From contig NZ_DATJCA010000152.1 of NCBI RefSeq assembly GCF_035515035.1, positions 53,544-117,543 of the forward strand: a DNA stretch of 64,000 nucleotides, given 5' to 3'. The DNA comes from Gelidibacter sp035515035. Its GTDB lineage: Bacteria; Bacteroidota; Bacteroidia; Flavobacteriales; Flavobacteriaceae. The position numbers and the translations under genes were made by a program. Below are positions 1 to 8,200 of this stretch, one piece after another (within the stretch, counting starts at the first letter, position 1; every line of letters starts with the position of its first letter). Below the pieces are notes generated by a model that searched no databases, was not told the origin of the DNA, and saw only the letters and a list, made by a program, of their open reading frames with translations.

Positions 1-36
1 TGAATTGGAGGTGGTAGTTGTATTAGAAATAAAATT

Positions 37-1245
37 TTATTCCTTTGACGTTCTTTTTTCATAAAAAATATATGTGAAGTAAATGAGCCAAAAATAGATG
101 GCAGAATGAGGCAACTCTAAAATAACATTAAAAAATACCCAAACGATTAATCCCCATAATGTAAAAAACAAGAATAACCGATCCTTGTCCATGGATCTTC
201 TTTCGTTAAATATTTGACTAAATAAGCCTTTTATTGGCAAAAACAAAAGTAACAGGGGCACTACGCCAATATGATGTATAATAGTTAGAAACGAATTGTG
301 CGGCGGCGTTACCCATCTTTCATATTTATAATTAACTCCAGTTTCCATAAATGAAGAATTAATTTCTCTAGTAAAGACTTTGGCATCTTCTAAGGACATG
401 TAAGGCTGTCCAAAACCATCACCAAAAATCATGAAATTATCGATAATGGCCCGGTGTAGTACTTGCGACCAATAGATAATTCTCCAGGTAGCATTATTAT
501 CATTAAATTGAGGTAATTGAAACAAAAGCACCAATAACACTAATAATACGCCAGCAGTAATAAATCTAACCTTTGGCGTAAAGGAAATATAGAAATGGAT
601 CAAAAGCATAACAAACAATGCAAAAAAAGAAGATGCGTGACCCAAAAGTCCAGAAATTATTAAGGTCATTAAAAACACCAAAACTCTTTCGGAACCTTTG
701 AAAAACACCAAAGCATAAGCTCCATATGTCAAAACGCCCATGACAACAACAGATGAAAAGTATGAAAACCATTCCAATGGTGAATAGTTTGGTACCGTTG
801 CATATAAGTATGCAAAATATATTAATTGAACGACAATAGACCAAAAGGCGATTTTTTTGATAATAACAAGGGCCTTATCAATGTTTTCAGGTCTTTCGAA
901 CACCTTATTTGCTATGATATAGCAGCATATAAGATAGAAAAACATAAAGAATTGCCGGAAGAGATAAATGATATAATCCTTGCCTAAGTCAAAGAAAAGT
1001 AATGATTTTACTAAGTAAATTATTGAAATAAGGCAAAATAAAAAGATCGACGGAAATTTAAAAGTCAACTTTTCTCGTACCAAAGCAAAGATTGTAGCCA
1101 AAACCAGTAAAAAGTCGTGTACATATATGGGTCCTTTGAGCGGTAATTTAGAGAAGCCTCTATCAAAGAGAAATAACGCAACAACGATAATCATAAATAT
1201 CGAAGCTGCTGGTTGTATTTTTATTTTTGATCGTTCCGCACTCAT
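37..1245 (-). CDS. Wzy-like O-antigen polymerase/ligase membrane protein
   Basis: A 402-residue, strongly hydrophobic protein with about ten predicted membrane helices. The long loop before the last helices carries the PPHNSFL segment (His near residue 316), typical of the O-antigen ligase/polymerase (Wzy/WaaL) superfamily. It probably joins or ligates polysaccharide repeat units on the periplasmic face of the inner membrane. It lies 21 bp downstream of the Wzx-like flippase on the same strand, as expected for a Wzx/Wzy pathway. These proteins diverge quickly, so polymerase and ligase cannot be told apart from sequence. The 36 bases before it, up to the window edge, show nothing recognisable. 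Confidence 0.75.
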   Translation of the reverse strand: MSAERSKIKIQPAASIFMIIVVALFLFDRGFSKLPLKGPIYVHDFLLVLATIFALVREKLTFKFPSIFLFCLISIIYLVKSLLFFDLGKDYIIYLFRQFFMFFYLICCYIIANKVFERPENIDKALVIIKKIAFWSIVVQLIYFAYLYATVPNYSPLEWFSYFSSVVVMGVLTYGAYALVFFKGSERVLVFLMTLIISGLLGHASSFFALFVMLLIHFYISFTPKVRFITAGVLLVLLVLLFQLPQFNDNNATWRIIYWSQVLHRAIIDNFMIFGDGFGQPYMSLEDAKVFTREINSSFMETGVNYKYERWVTPPHNSFLTIIHHIGVVPLLLLFLPIKGLFSQIFNERRSMDKDRLFLFFTLWGLIVWVFFNVILELPHSAIYFWLIYFTYIFYEKRTSKE

Positions 1246-1266
1246 CTATTAATTTCTATATACCAA

Positions 1267-2604
1267 CTAATTTTCAATATTGACTTTCTTACCAATTTTG
1301 TTTTTCAAAATTAGTAATATATAAACCGATACTATACCAACGAATGATATCAATGAGATTAATTTAGAGTTTATCAACATTAAGAGAAAATTAAGTGTTA
1401 CTAATGCAATAGCACTTGGGATGAAATATAAGGCTCTATCTTTAAAAAACTTGAACTTACCTAAACCCCATCCGTGGATTAAAATGGCACATAATTCGCC
1501 TATAGAAATAGCTAAATAAATATAGGATTCGTTTGTATTGTCTACAAAACTGAATATAAAAACTAATAGCAATACGACTACAGCTCCAAAAATAAATCCG
1601 AGAGAATAAATCCTGTCTTTATTCTTTAAAATTAACTCTAATGGCCCAGCAAAGGATATAGATGTAAAAAAGATTGCTGGCAATAAGTACACCAAGCTAT
1701 CCAGTGATTTTTGATAATCCTTAGTAAAAAACTTAATTGAAAACTCAGGGTAATAATAAAACACTATGATTACAGCAATAGATACAAATACGCCTATTTG
1801 ATCGACAGATTTGACCAAATCTTCATCCGTAAGTTCTTTAAACAGAATTTGTACGAGCAATCTTTTAATTCCAATGTAAAAAACATAAATTTTTAATAAG
1901 AGATACGCATTTGCAATGGCGTGTTCGGTAAAAAAGAAACTTGCAAAAGAAACAATTCCCAAACCAAAAAAAACGAGCGCGAAAGAAGCAATACCCACAC
2001 TGAATGACGCATAATAAGATTTATAAAAATCTTTTTTAGGTATCAAAAAGTAAGTTAGTTTATTAAAATATGAAGAAAGCAATCCTACTAAAAAATAAGT
2101 TAACAGTACTGTTATGATATAGGTAATTTTGACGTATTCATTATCAAATACCACACTTAGAATAATAAATACGGATAAAATAAAAACCCTTAAGAAAGAC
2201 AGAAAAGCACCTTTTACGGGCTCACCCTTACCATAAAACGAATAATCGGAATTTAAAGCTATTAAGGGGATCACTACATAGAACAAAAGATGGTCCAGTT
2301 TAATTTCTTTAAAAAACAAATCAAAACTGATGACACTTACAAATAGGAGCAGAGAAAAAGTAAAGCGATCTCTTTGGCTATTTATTAATATTTTTTGCCA
2401 TTTATCAGTTAATGCAATATCTCTTACAGTAACCAATTGAAGGCCTAAGGCTATAATTGCAGTAAAAATAACAACAAGAGATTCAAAATTTCCAATATCA
2501 TAAACCAGCGTTTCATCCAGCGATTTTAAAAACCCAACTGAGGCCAAAGATATGATTTGAGAAAATCCTGTTAGTAGTGCAACAATAAATATTCTTTTAA
2601 TCAT
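1267..2604 (-). CDS. Wzx-like polysaccharide flippase (MOP superfamily)
   Basis: A 445-residue protein with 12 or more predicted membrane helices, starting at an ATG with a short cytoplasmic N-terminus. The helix pattern, length and position between a methyltransferase and a Wzy-like protein fit the MOP-superfamily exporters (RfbX/Wzx). These move undecaprenyl-linked sugar repeat units across the inner membrane. No single conserved motif proves the family, so the call rests on topology and context. The gene is 78 bp downstream of the methyltransferase gene and probably shares its transcript. Confidence 0.7.
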   Translation of the reverse strand: MIKRIFIVALLTGFSQIISLASVGFLKSLDETLVYDIGNFESLVVIFTAIIALGLQLVTVRDIALTDKWQKILINSQRDRFTFSLLLFVSVISFDLFFKEIKLDHLLFYVVIPLIALNSDYSFYGKGEPVKGAFLSFLRVFILSVFIILSVVFDNEYVKITYIITVLLTYFLVGLLSSYFNKLTYFLIPKKDFYKSYYASFSVGIASFALVFFGLGIVSFASFFFTEHAIANAYLLLKIYVFYIGIKRLLVQILFKELTDEDLVKSVDQIGVFVSIAVIIVFYYYPEFSIKFFTKDYQKSLDSLVYLLPAIFFTSISFAGPLELILKNKDRIYSLGFIFGAVVVLLLVFIFSFVDNTNESYIYLAISIGELCAILIHGWGLGKFKFFKDRALYFIPSAIALVTLNFLLMLINSKLISLISFVGIVSVYILLILKNKIGKKVNIEN

Positions 2605-2682
2605 ATTACAGGTTTATAGACCTTAATTTAACTAAAAAACTAGCGTTTATCTTGCTAGCCTCGTTAACAGGAAATTAATTAT

Positions 2683-3495
2683 CTATTTCTTTAAAACAAA
2701 ATAAACTGATTGAGGAAAAAGCCTTCGAAACTTATTTTCAGTGTGATATTTAACATTATTTCTGAAAACGCTTGATAACACCTTATCAAAGTATACATAG
2801 GGTTTATAAGCATAAATAGGCTTTGAAAGTATGTTCTGGGTTAATCTTGAGAATAGGGTTGAAAGTGTAAAGCAATATTTCCGACTTAGGATGTCAAATT
2901 CAAGCCGCTTCAACTGGTCGTTAAGAAATGATTCAGGAAGGCCCCTTTCGTTTTTGGTGAGCGCATATCTTGGCTGTCTCCAGTCTCCCATGGACACTAT
3001 GGGTTCTCTTAGTAACAATATGCCATCTTTCCTCATTGTTCTGTGGATTTCTTTCATTACATGAGAAACATTTGGGATATGATGGAGCACACCAAAACAG
3101 GTGACTAAATCAAAAAAGCCATCTTCAAAAATTATATCACCATTAATTTGTGGCTTGACATAGGTTATGGATTTGCCCTTAATTTTTTGTCCTTTAAGTT
3201 TATCTGAGGGTTCAAGAATATACAAATTTTCAACCTTATCTAAAATAGGTAAAAACTCATGGCCAGTGGCGGATCCAATACCCAAAACATTTTTATAAGT
3301 TTGGTTTTTGTCCAAATACTGATAGCCATGAACCCTATTGATATGTTCATAAAGATATATGTCCTGATCTAAAAGAGCCAATTCCCTTGAGTCAAGTTTA
3401 GCATAACCTTCCTCTTCTTCCTTATACCATTGGGTTATTTGCTCAATGTTGAAGTCGTCTCCATATAATTTTTGCCCTTTAAAATATTCTTCCAT
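2683..3495 (-). CDS. class I SAM-dependent methyltransferase in the polysaccharide cluster
   Basis: A 270-residue protein. The SAM-binding motif I (VLGIGSATGHE) lies near residues 70-80, an acidic strand-2 end (YILEPSD) near 95, and the motif IV region (LVTCFGVLHHIP) near 130-141. This is the Methyltransf_11/25 type of Rossmann fold. The position between rhamnose biosynthesis genes and the flippase suggests that it methylates a sugar or glycan intermediate, but the substrate cannot be read from sequence. Its ATG directly follows, one base away, the stop codon of a decayed reading frame at 3497-3778. Confidence 0.8.
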   Translation of the reverse strand: MEEYFKGQKLYGDDFNIEQITQWYKEEEEGYAKLDSRELALLDQDIYLYEHINRVHGYQYLDKNQTYKNVLGIGSATGHEFLPILDKVENLYILEPSDKLKGQKIKGKSITYVKPQINGDIIFEDGFFDLVTCFGVLHHIPNVSHVMKEIHRTMRKDGILLLREPIVSMGDWRQPRYALTKNERGLPESFLNDQLKRLEFDILSRKYCFTLSTLFSRLTQNILSKPIYAYKPYVYFDKVLSSVFRNNVKYHTENKFRRLFPQSVYFVLKK

Positions 3496-3496
3496 C

Positions 3497-3778
3497 TTAA
3501 TAATTTAACCTAAGACTATGATCTTTTGTTATTTCTTCACCGGTACCAAACCCAATTTTATCAGAAGACAAACTTAATGTTTTCAATTCTTTATGAACTA
3601 CAGCGTGAAATAAAATATCTACTTTTTCAAACTTTTCTTATAGAGACTAGGCTTTAAGTTTATACATTAAACTATTGAGCACCGCAATAAAAATTTGATC
3701 ATTGGCGTAGTACCAAATTCGGAAAACGTATAGTCTCAGTGTACACTCAAGCAATAATCTGATAAGTGTTTTTTCTCA
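3497..3778 (-). pseudogene. decayed reading frame, possibly a sugar dehydratase/epimerase relict
   Basis: The 324-bp space between rfbD and the methyltransferase gene has no intact gene. On the minus strand one frame stays open for 42 codons (3650-3775), is broken by TAG (3647-3649) and TAA (3638-3640), then continues for 46 codons to a TAA at 3497-3499. The second part contains EKFEKVDILFHAVVHKE, which resembles the DIxFHAAxxKHVP segment of FlaA1/CapD-type NAD-dependent dehydratases. A later piece, FGTGEEIT, recalls epimerase C-termini. No start codon is evident. It may be a degraded gene of the polysaccharide cluster. Chance openness in AT-rich DNA is a real alternative. Confidence 0.3.
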
Positions 3779-3819
3779 CTCTAATCTCAATTACACGTAT
3801 TATTAATGGTAACTGAAAA

Positions 3820-4677
3820 CTATTTTACCTTAGAAAGTGCACAAATTAAACTATCTCTCCAAAATGGAATTTCTAGCGCAAATTCATCAGAAATTTTAGT
3901 GGTATCCAACACACTGTATTTAGGTCTCTCCGCTAAAGTCGCATAATCTCTCGAAAGAATTGGGTTTAAGATAAGGTTGTTGTTAGTCTGTTCAAAAATA
4001 GTTTTAGCAAAATCAAACCAACTGATATGACCCCGATTGGAATAATGGTAAACACTATAGTTGTCTGTATCCAGTTGAATTATTTGTATCAACGCTTCTG
4101 CTAGATCTACCGCATAGGTTGGGGAACCTATTTGGTCATTAACTACACTTAGCTGATCTCTTTCCGAACCCAACCTCAGCATGGTTTTCATAAAGTTATT
4201 TCCAAATTCAGAATACAACCATGAGGTCCTCACGATAAAGTGAGAGGGACAATTCTTTTTAACCTCTACTTCTCCATTTAATTTTGTCCGTCCATAAATA
4301 CCCAGAGGATTAACACAATCTGTTTCTTTATAGGGGAGGGATTTTTTTCCATCAAAAACAAAATCGGTAGATATTTGAATTAACTTACTACCGTTCCAAT
4401 GACAGGCATTGGCTATGTTTCTTGCACCAACTACATTAACTTGGTGTGCCAATTCCCGATTTTCTTCAGCATGATCTACCGCTGTATATGCTGCACAATT
4501 AATACACCAATGGATGTGATGATCTTCAAAGAATTCTAGCACATTCTTTTCAATAGTAATATCGAGTGTGTTTTTGTCTACAAACAAAAAACTAAGAGCC
4601 GGAAACTGCTTGGCAATGCTTTGGATGCATTGTCCCAATTGCCCATTACCACCTGTGACTAGAATCGTTGTTTTCAT
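3820..4677 (-). CDS. rfbD: dTDP-4-dehydrorhamnose reductase
   Basis: A 285-residue extended short-chain dehydrogenase, the usual length for RfbD/RmlD. It performs the last step of dTDP-L-rhamnose synthesis, the NAD(P)H-dependent reduction of dTDP-4-keto-L-rhamnose. The nucleotide-binding TGGNGQLGQ lies at residues 8-16, the catalytic YGRTK (YxxxK) near 148-152, and RTSWLYSEFGNNF near 170. Its ATG overlaps the rfbC stop in an ATGA, indicating translational coupling. It is the last of the four rhamnose genes, in the order rfbB-A-C-D. Confidence 0.95.
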   Translation of the reverse strand: MKTTILVTGGNGQLGQCIQSIAKQFPALSFLFVDKNTLDITIEKNVLEFFEDHHIHWCINCAAYTAVDHAEENRELAHQVNVVGARNIANACHWNGSKLIQISTDFVFDGKKSLPYKETDCVNPLGIYGRTKLNGEVEVKKNCPSHFIVRTSWLYSEFGNNFMKTMLRLGSERDQLSVVNDQIGSPTYAVDLAEALIQIIQLDTDNYSVYHYSNRGHISWFDFAKTIFEQTNNNLILNPILSRDYATLAERPKYSVLDTTKISDEFALEIPFWRDSLICALSKVK

Positions 4678-5219
4678 TTGAACAGAGTTTCAAACGTTGG
4701 AAGTTCTTTATCTTTTTCTGAAATAATAAGTTCGGATTCTGAAAATTTCCAATTGATCTGGAGTGTTTGATCATTAAAAATGATGCCACTTTCAGATGCT
4801 TTGTTGTAGTAATTATCGCATTTATATGAAAAAATGGTATGGTCTTCCAAAACTAAAAATCCATGTGCAAACCCTCTAGGAATATATAATTGTTTATTGT
4901 TTTGGGCACTCAAAACCATTGAGAAGTGTTGTCCAAAAGTTTTAGATTCTGGTCGAATATCTACGGCAACGTCCAAAACACTGCCTGTAATAACTCTAAC
5001 CAATTTTGCCTGTCCAAAATCCCCTGTTTGAAAATGTAGTCCTCTTAAGACACCTTTTTGGGACTCTGATTGGTTGTCTTGAACAAACTCAATGGAAAGC
5101 CCTGTTAATTTTAAAAATTGCTGTTTATTGAAACTTTCAAAAAAACTGCCGCGTTCATCCGTAAAAATTTTTGGCGTAATTAAATAACAATCTTTTAAGT
5201 TCGTCTCTTCTATTCTCAA
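4674..5219 (-). CDS. rfbC: dTDP-4-dehydrorhamnose 3,5-epimerase
   Basis: A 181-residue cupin-fold epimerase, the typical RfbC/RmlC length. It converts dTDP-4-keto-6-deoxyglucose to dTDP-4-keto-L-rhamnose. Family landmarks are DERGSFFESF near residues 17-26, the catalytic His in GVLRGLHFQ (about 56-64), DVAVDIRPESKTFG (about 84-97) and IPRGFAHGF near 113-121. It starts 6 bp after the rfbA stop and overlaps the rfbD start, so it sits inside the rhamnose operon. Confidence 0.95.
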   Translation of the reverse strand: MRIEETNLKDCYLITPKIFTDERGSFFESFNKQQFLKLTGLSIEFVQDNQSESQKGVLRGLHFQTGDFGQAKLVRVITGSVLDVAVDIRPESKTFGQHFSMVLSAQNNKQLYIPRGFAHGFLVLEDHTIFSYKCDNYYNKASESGIIFNDQTLQINWKFSESELIISEKDKELPTFETLFK

Positions 5220-5225
5220 AATAAC

Positions 5226-6083
5226 TTATTTTAAATCTATCAAATTTTGTCCATAGCCACTTTTTAAAAGCGGTTTGGCCAACGCATGTAATTGTTTTTT
5301 ATTGATGAACCCCATTTTATAGGCAGCCTCTTCAATTGAGCCAATTTTTAAACCTTGACGTTCTTCAATTACTTGGACAAATTGAGCAGCCTGCATGAGC
5401 GATTTAAAGGTGCCTGTATCTAGCCAGGCGGTTCCTCTGTCCAAAATACTCACACTCAGTTTACCTTCCTTTAAATATGCTCTATTGACGTCGGTAATTT
5501 CCAATTCCCCTCTTTTACTTGGTGTAATACTCTTAGCTATTTCAATAACTGAATTATCATAAAAGTAGATTCCAGGAACAGCATAATTAGATTTTGGCGT
5601 GATCGGTTTTTCTTCTATAGAAATAGCATGCCCAGCATCATCAAATTCAACCACCCCATAACGCTCTGGATCATTGACATGATAAGCATAGATAATACCG
5701 CCATCTGGGTTGCTGTTGGCTTGCAATAGCTCAGACAGACCAGATCCATAGAAAATATTATCACCCAATATTAAGGCAACTTTTTCTTTCCCAATAAATT
5801 CTTCCCCAATTAGGAATGCTTGAGCTAAACCTTTAGGTTCTTCCTGTACTGCGTAATGAAATTCACAGCCAAACTGAGTGCCGTCACCCAACAGTAGTTT
5901 AAAAAGCGGTAAATCTTGAGGTGTCGAAATAATCAGAATTTCTTTAATACCCGAGGAGATTAAGGTCGATATAGGATAGTATATCATCGGTTTGTCATAG
6001 ACAGGCATCAATTGCTTGCTTATGGCAAGGGTTAATGGATGTAACCTCGTTCCAGATCCTCCGGCTAAAATAATTCCTTTCAT
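5226..6083 (-). CDS. rfbA: glucose-1-phosphate thymidylyltransferase
   Basis: This enzyme makes dTDP-glucose from dTTP and glucose-1-phosphate, the entry step to dTDP-rhamnose. The N-terminal LAGGSGTRLHP is the nucleotidyltransferase signature. EKPITPKSNYAVPGIYFYD and WLDTGT are family landmarks. The frame is open further upstream, but MKGIILAGG at 6083 is chosen as the start. It leaves a 1-base gap to the rfbB stop and gives 285 residues, close to the family norm. Starting 14 codons earlier would overlap rfbB and add non-homologous residues. Confidence 0.95.
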   Translation of the reverse strand: MKGIILAGGSGTRLHPLTLAISKQLMPVYDKPMIYYPISTLISSGIKEILIISTPQDLPLFKLLLGDGTQFGCEFHYAVQEEPKGLAQAFLIGEEFIGKEKVALILGDNIFYGSGLSELLQANSNPDGGIIYAYHVNDPERYGVVEFDDAGHAISIEEKPITPKSNYAVPGIYFYDNSVIEIAKSITPSKRGELEITDVNRAYLKEGKLSVSILDRGTAWLDTGTFKSLMQAAQFVQVIEERQGLKIGSIEEAAYKMGFINKKQLHALAKPLLKSGYGQNLIDLK

Positions 6084-6084
6084 G

Positions 6085-7152
6085 TTAACTGTATTGCTTT
6101 TTATAATACGACTGATACGCCCCACTGGTCACATTTTTGAGCCATGCTGCATTCTCTAAATACCAATCAATAGTTATAGCAAGACCTTCTTCAAAAGTCA
6201 ATGAAGGTTCCCATCCCAGTTCATTTTTAAGTTTATTGGCATCAATGGCATACCTTAAATCATGACCAGGCCTATCCTTGACATAAGTAATAAGTTTGTG
6301 GGAAGTTCCTTTGTCATTCTCCAATCTAAGATCCATCTGATCACACAAAAGGTTGATCAAATCAATGTTTTTCCATTCATTAAATCCGCCAATATTATAG
6401 GTTTCATTAATTTTACCTTTATGAAAGATTAAATCTATCGCCTCCGCATGATCTTCCACATAAAGCCAATCCCTGGTATAATTGCCATCGCCATAGACGG
6501 GGAGTGATTTTCCACTTACAATATTATTGATGAATAAAGGAATCAGTTTTTCTGGAAATTGAAAAGGTCCATAATTGTTTGAACAATTGGAAATGATATA
6601 AGGCAATCCATAAGTTTCTCCATATGCCCTTACAAAATGATCTGAGCTTGCTTTGGACGCTGAGTAAGGTGAATTAGGATCATAAGGTGTATCTTCTGTA
6701 AATAACCCCTCTTGACCTAGGCTGCCGTAAACCTCATCCGTACTGACATGGTAAAAAAGCTTGCCATTAAAATCATCTTTCCAGAGCATTTTAAAAGCAT
6801 TCAGCAGATTCATAGTGCCTATAACATTTGTTTTTACAAATGCCAACGGATCTTCTATAGATCTGTCCACATGCGATTCGGCCGCTAGGTGTATAATCTT
6901 ATCAAACCTATAGGTTTTAAATAAATTGTCAACAAAATCTTTATCAACAATATCTCCTTTTATAAAGTTGTAATTTGGTAGATCCTCAACATCTTTAAGG
7001 TTCTCTAAATTTCCGGCATATGTAAGGTTATCGAGATTATAAATTTGATGGTCAGGATATTTAGTTAAAAATAATCTAACAACGTGAGACCCAATAAAAC
7101 CCGCTCCTCCTGTTATTAAAATTGACGTTTTACCTTGCATAACCTCGAACAT
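6085..7152 (-). CDS. rfbB: dTDP-glucose 4,6-dehydratase
   Basis: A 355-residue extended SDR enzyme that converts dTDP-glucose to dTDP-4-keto-6-deoxyglucose. It shows the NAD-binding TGGAGFIGSH near residues 14-23, the HLAAESHVDRSI segment, STDEVYG near 138, and the catalytic YSASK motif. There are two candidate ATGs. The first (7152) overlaps the wzz-like gene by 23 bases. The second (7140), giving MQGKTSILITGG, fits homologue N-termini better and overlaps by 11. The overlap supports one transcript from the chain-length gene through rfbD. Confidence 0.95.
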   Translation of the reverse strand: MFEVMQGKTSILITGGAGFIGSHVVRLFLTKYPDHQIYNLDNLTYAGNLENLKDVEDLPNYNFIKGDIVDKDFVDNLFKTYRFDKIIHLAAESHVDRSIEDPLAFVKTNVIGTMNLLNAFKMLWKDDFNGKLFYHVSTDEVYGSLGQEGLFTEDTPYDPNSPYSASKASSDHFVRAYGETYGLPYIISNCSNNYGPFQFPEKLIPLFINNIVSGKSLPVYGDGNYTRDWLYVEDHAEAIDLIFHKGKINETYNIGGFNEWKNIDLINLLCDQMDLRLENDKGTSHKLITYVKDRPGHDLRYAIDANKLKNELGWEPSLTFEEGLAITIDWYLENAAWLKNVTSGAYQSYYKKQYS

Positions 7153-8191
7153 ATTTAACGGTTCGGTTGATCATAAAGATAATGATCATAACTAAAAACC
7201 CAATCAATGGAAATAGGATGGTATATCTTTCATTGAACTTGGAAGTTATACTACCCACCTCCTGAAATCCAGACACAACATCAAAAAAACTATCCTCTTC
7301 TACTTTCATTTCATCTAGTTTCGCTAATTTGTTTCTTAGAACAATTTCTCTTTCGAGCAATTCAAACTCTTTAGTTTTAGACTTACTTTCAGGTTCGAAA
7401 GAAAGACCTTCTCCAAAGCTAATTTTAGTAGCGCCCTTTCGGGATTCTTCTCGAAGAACCGAGATGTAAACTTTACTAAGGGAGTCAACTGAAGTAAGGG
7501 AAGCTAAAATGTTTGATTTCTGTATTGCAATCAAGGTATCCCTCCTTTGTTTCATACGCTCAGAATAGGTGGTCCTGAATGTTCTATTTAATCCATCTTC
7601 TAGATTTTTAAATATATCTTTTTTTGTTGATTCTACGTTGATCTCGAAAATTACTGAAGAGTAAATATCTCTATTTTGGATAAATTCTTTATAGGTAATA
7701 GTTCTTGCGCTAGATGTGTCAATAGATTCAAGAAAATTGCCATATGCTTGAGCTTTGTCATTATCACTCTCTGGTCCTGGCTTCACTTCAAAAGATTTTA
7801 GTTCTAAGGCAGATTCTACAGGAATTTCAAAGACATTTGATAACTCTTCGTAACCTTGTGTTTTAATCAACGTATTAAAATAATTGACGTTATTTATCAA
7901 TTGATATTTAGAATCAAAATAAGGTTTTACCAGCAGTTGGGAAGAATAGACAACAGGCTGTCTTTTTTCAATGATAAAACCTAATATAAAGGCACTAATC
8001 AAGACAGCTAAAATAAGTTTAAAGTTGTCAATTATGACTTTTAGAATGAATATAATAAAACTGAATATGGCAGTAAATATTGAGCCTATAAACCGAAAAA
8101 ACCGTTCAAAAAGCCTTCCGATTGCATTAAATAATTGACCCAAATCAACCTCATCATTTGGAGGCTGATGTTTACTTAAATTTTCATTCAT
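7130..8191 (-). CDS. Wzz-like chain length determinant / polysaccharide co-polymerase
   Basis: A 353-residue protein with one membrane helix near residues 45-73, a large periplasmic segment rich in charged helices, and a second helix near 322-341. This two-helix arrangement with coiled-coil periplasmic part is the Wzz/PCP layout that sets polysaccharide chain length with Wzy. No tyrosine-kinase domain is attached, so it is a PCP-1-like form. It lies directly upstream of rfbB with overlap and 9 bp downstream of the DUF6909-type gene. Confidence 0.7.
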   Translation of the reverse strand: MNENLSKHQPPNDEVDLGQLFNAIGRLFERFFRFIGSIFTAIFSFIIFILKVIIDNFKLILAVLISAFILGFIIEKRQPVVYSSQLLVKPYFDSKYQLINNVNYFNTLIKTQGYEELSNVFEIPVESALELKSFEVKPGPESDNDKAQAYGNFLESIDTSSARTITYKEFIQNRDIYSSVIFEINVESTKKDIFKNLEDGLNRTFRTTYSERMKQRRDTLIAIQKSNILASLTSVDSLSKVYISVLREESRKGATKISFGEGLSFEPESKSKTKEFELLEREIVLRNKLAKLDEMKVEEDSFFDVVSGFQEVGSITSKFNERYTILFPLIGFLVMIIIFMINRTVKYVRGYAR

Positions 8192-8200
8192 AATAGTTAT

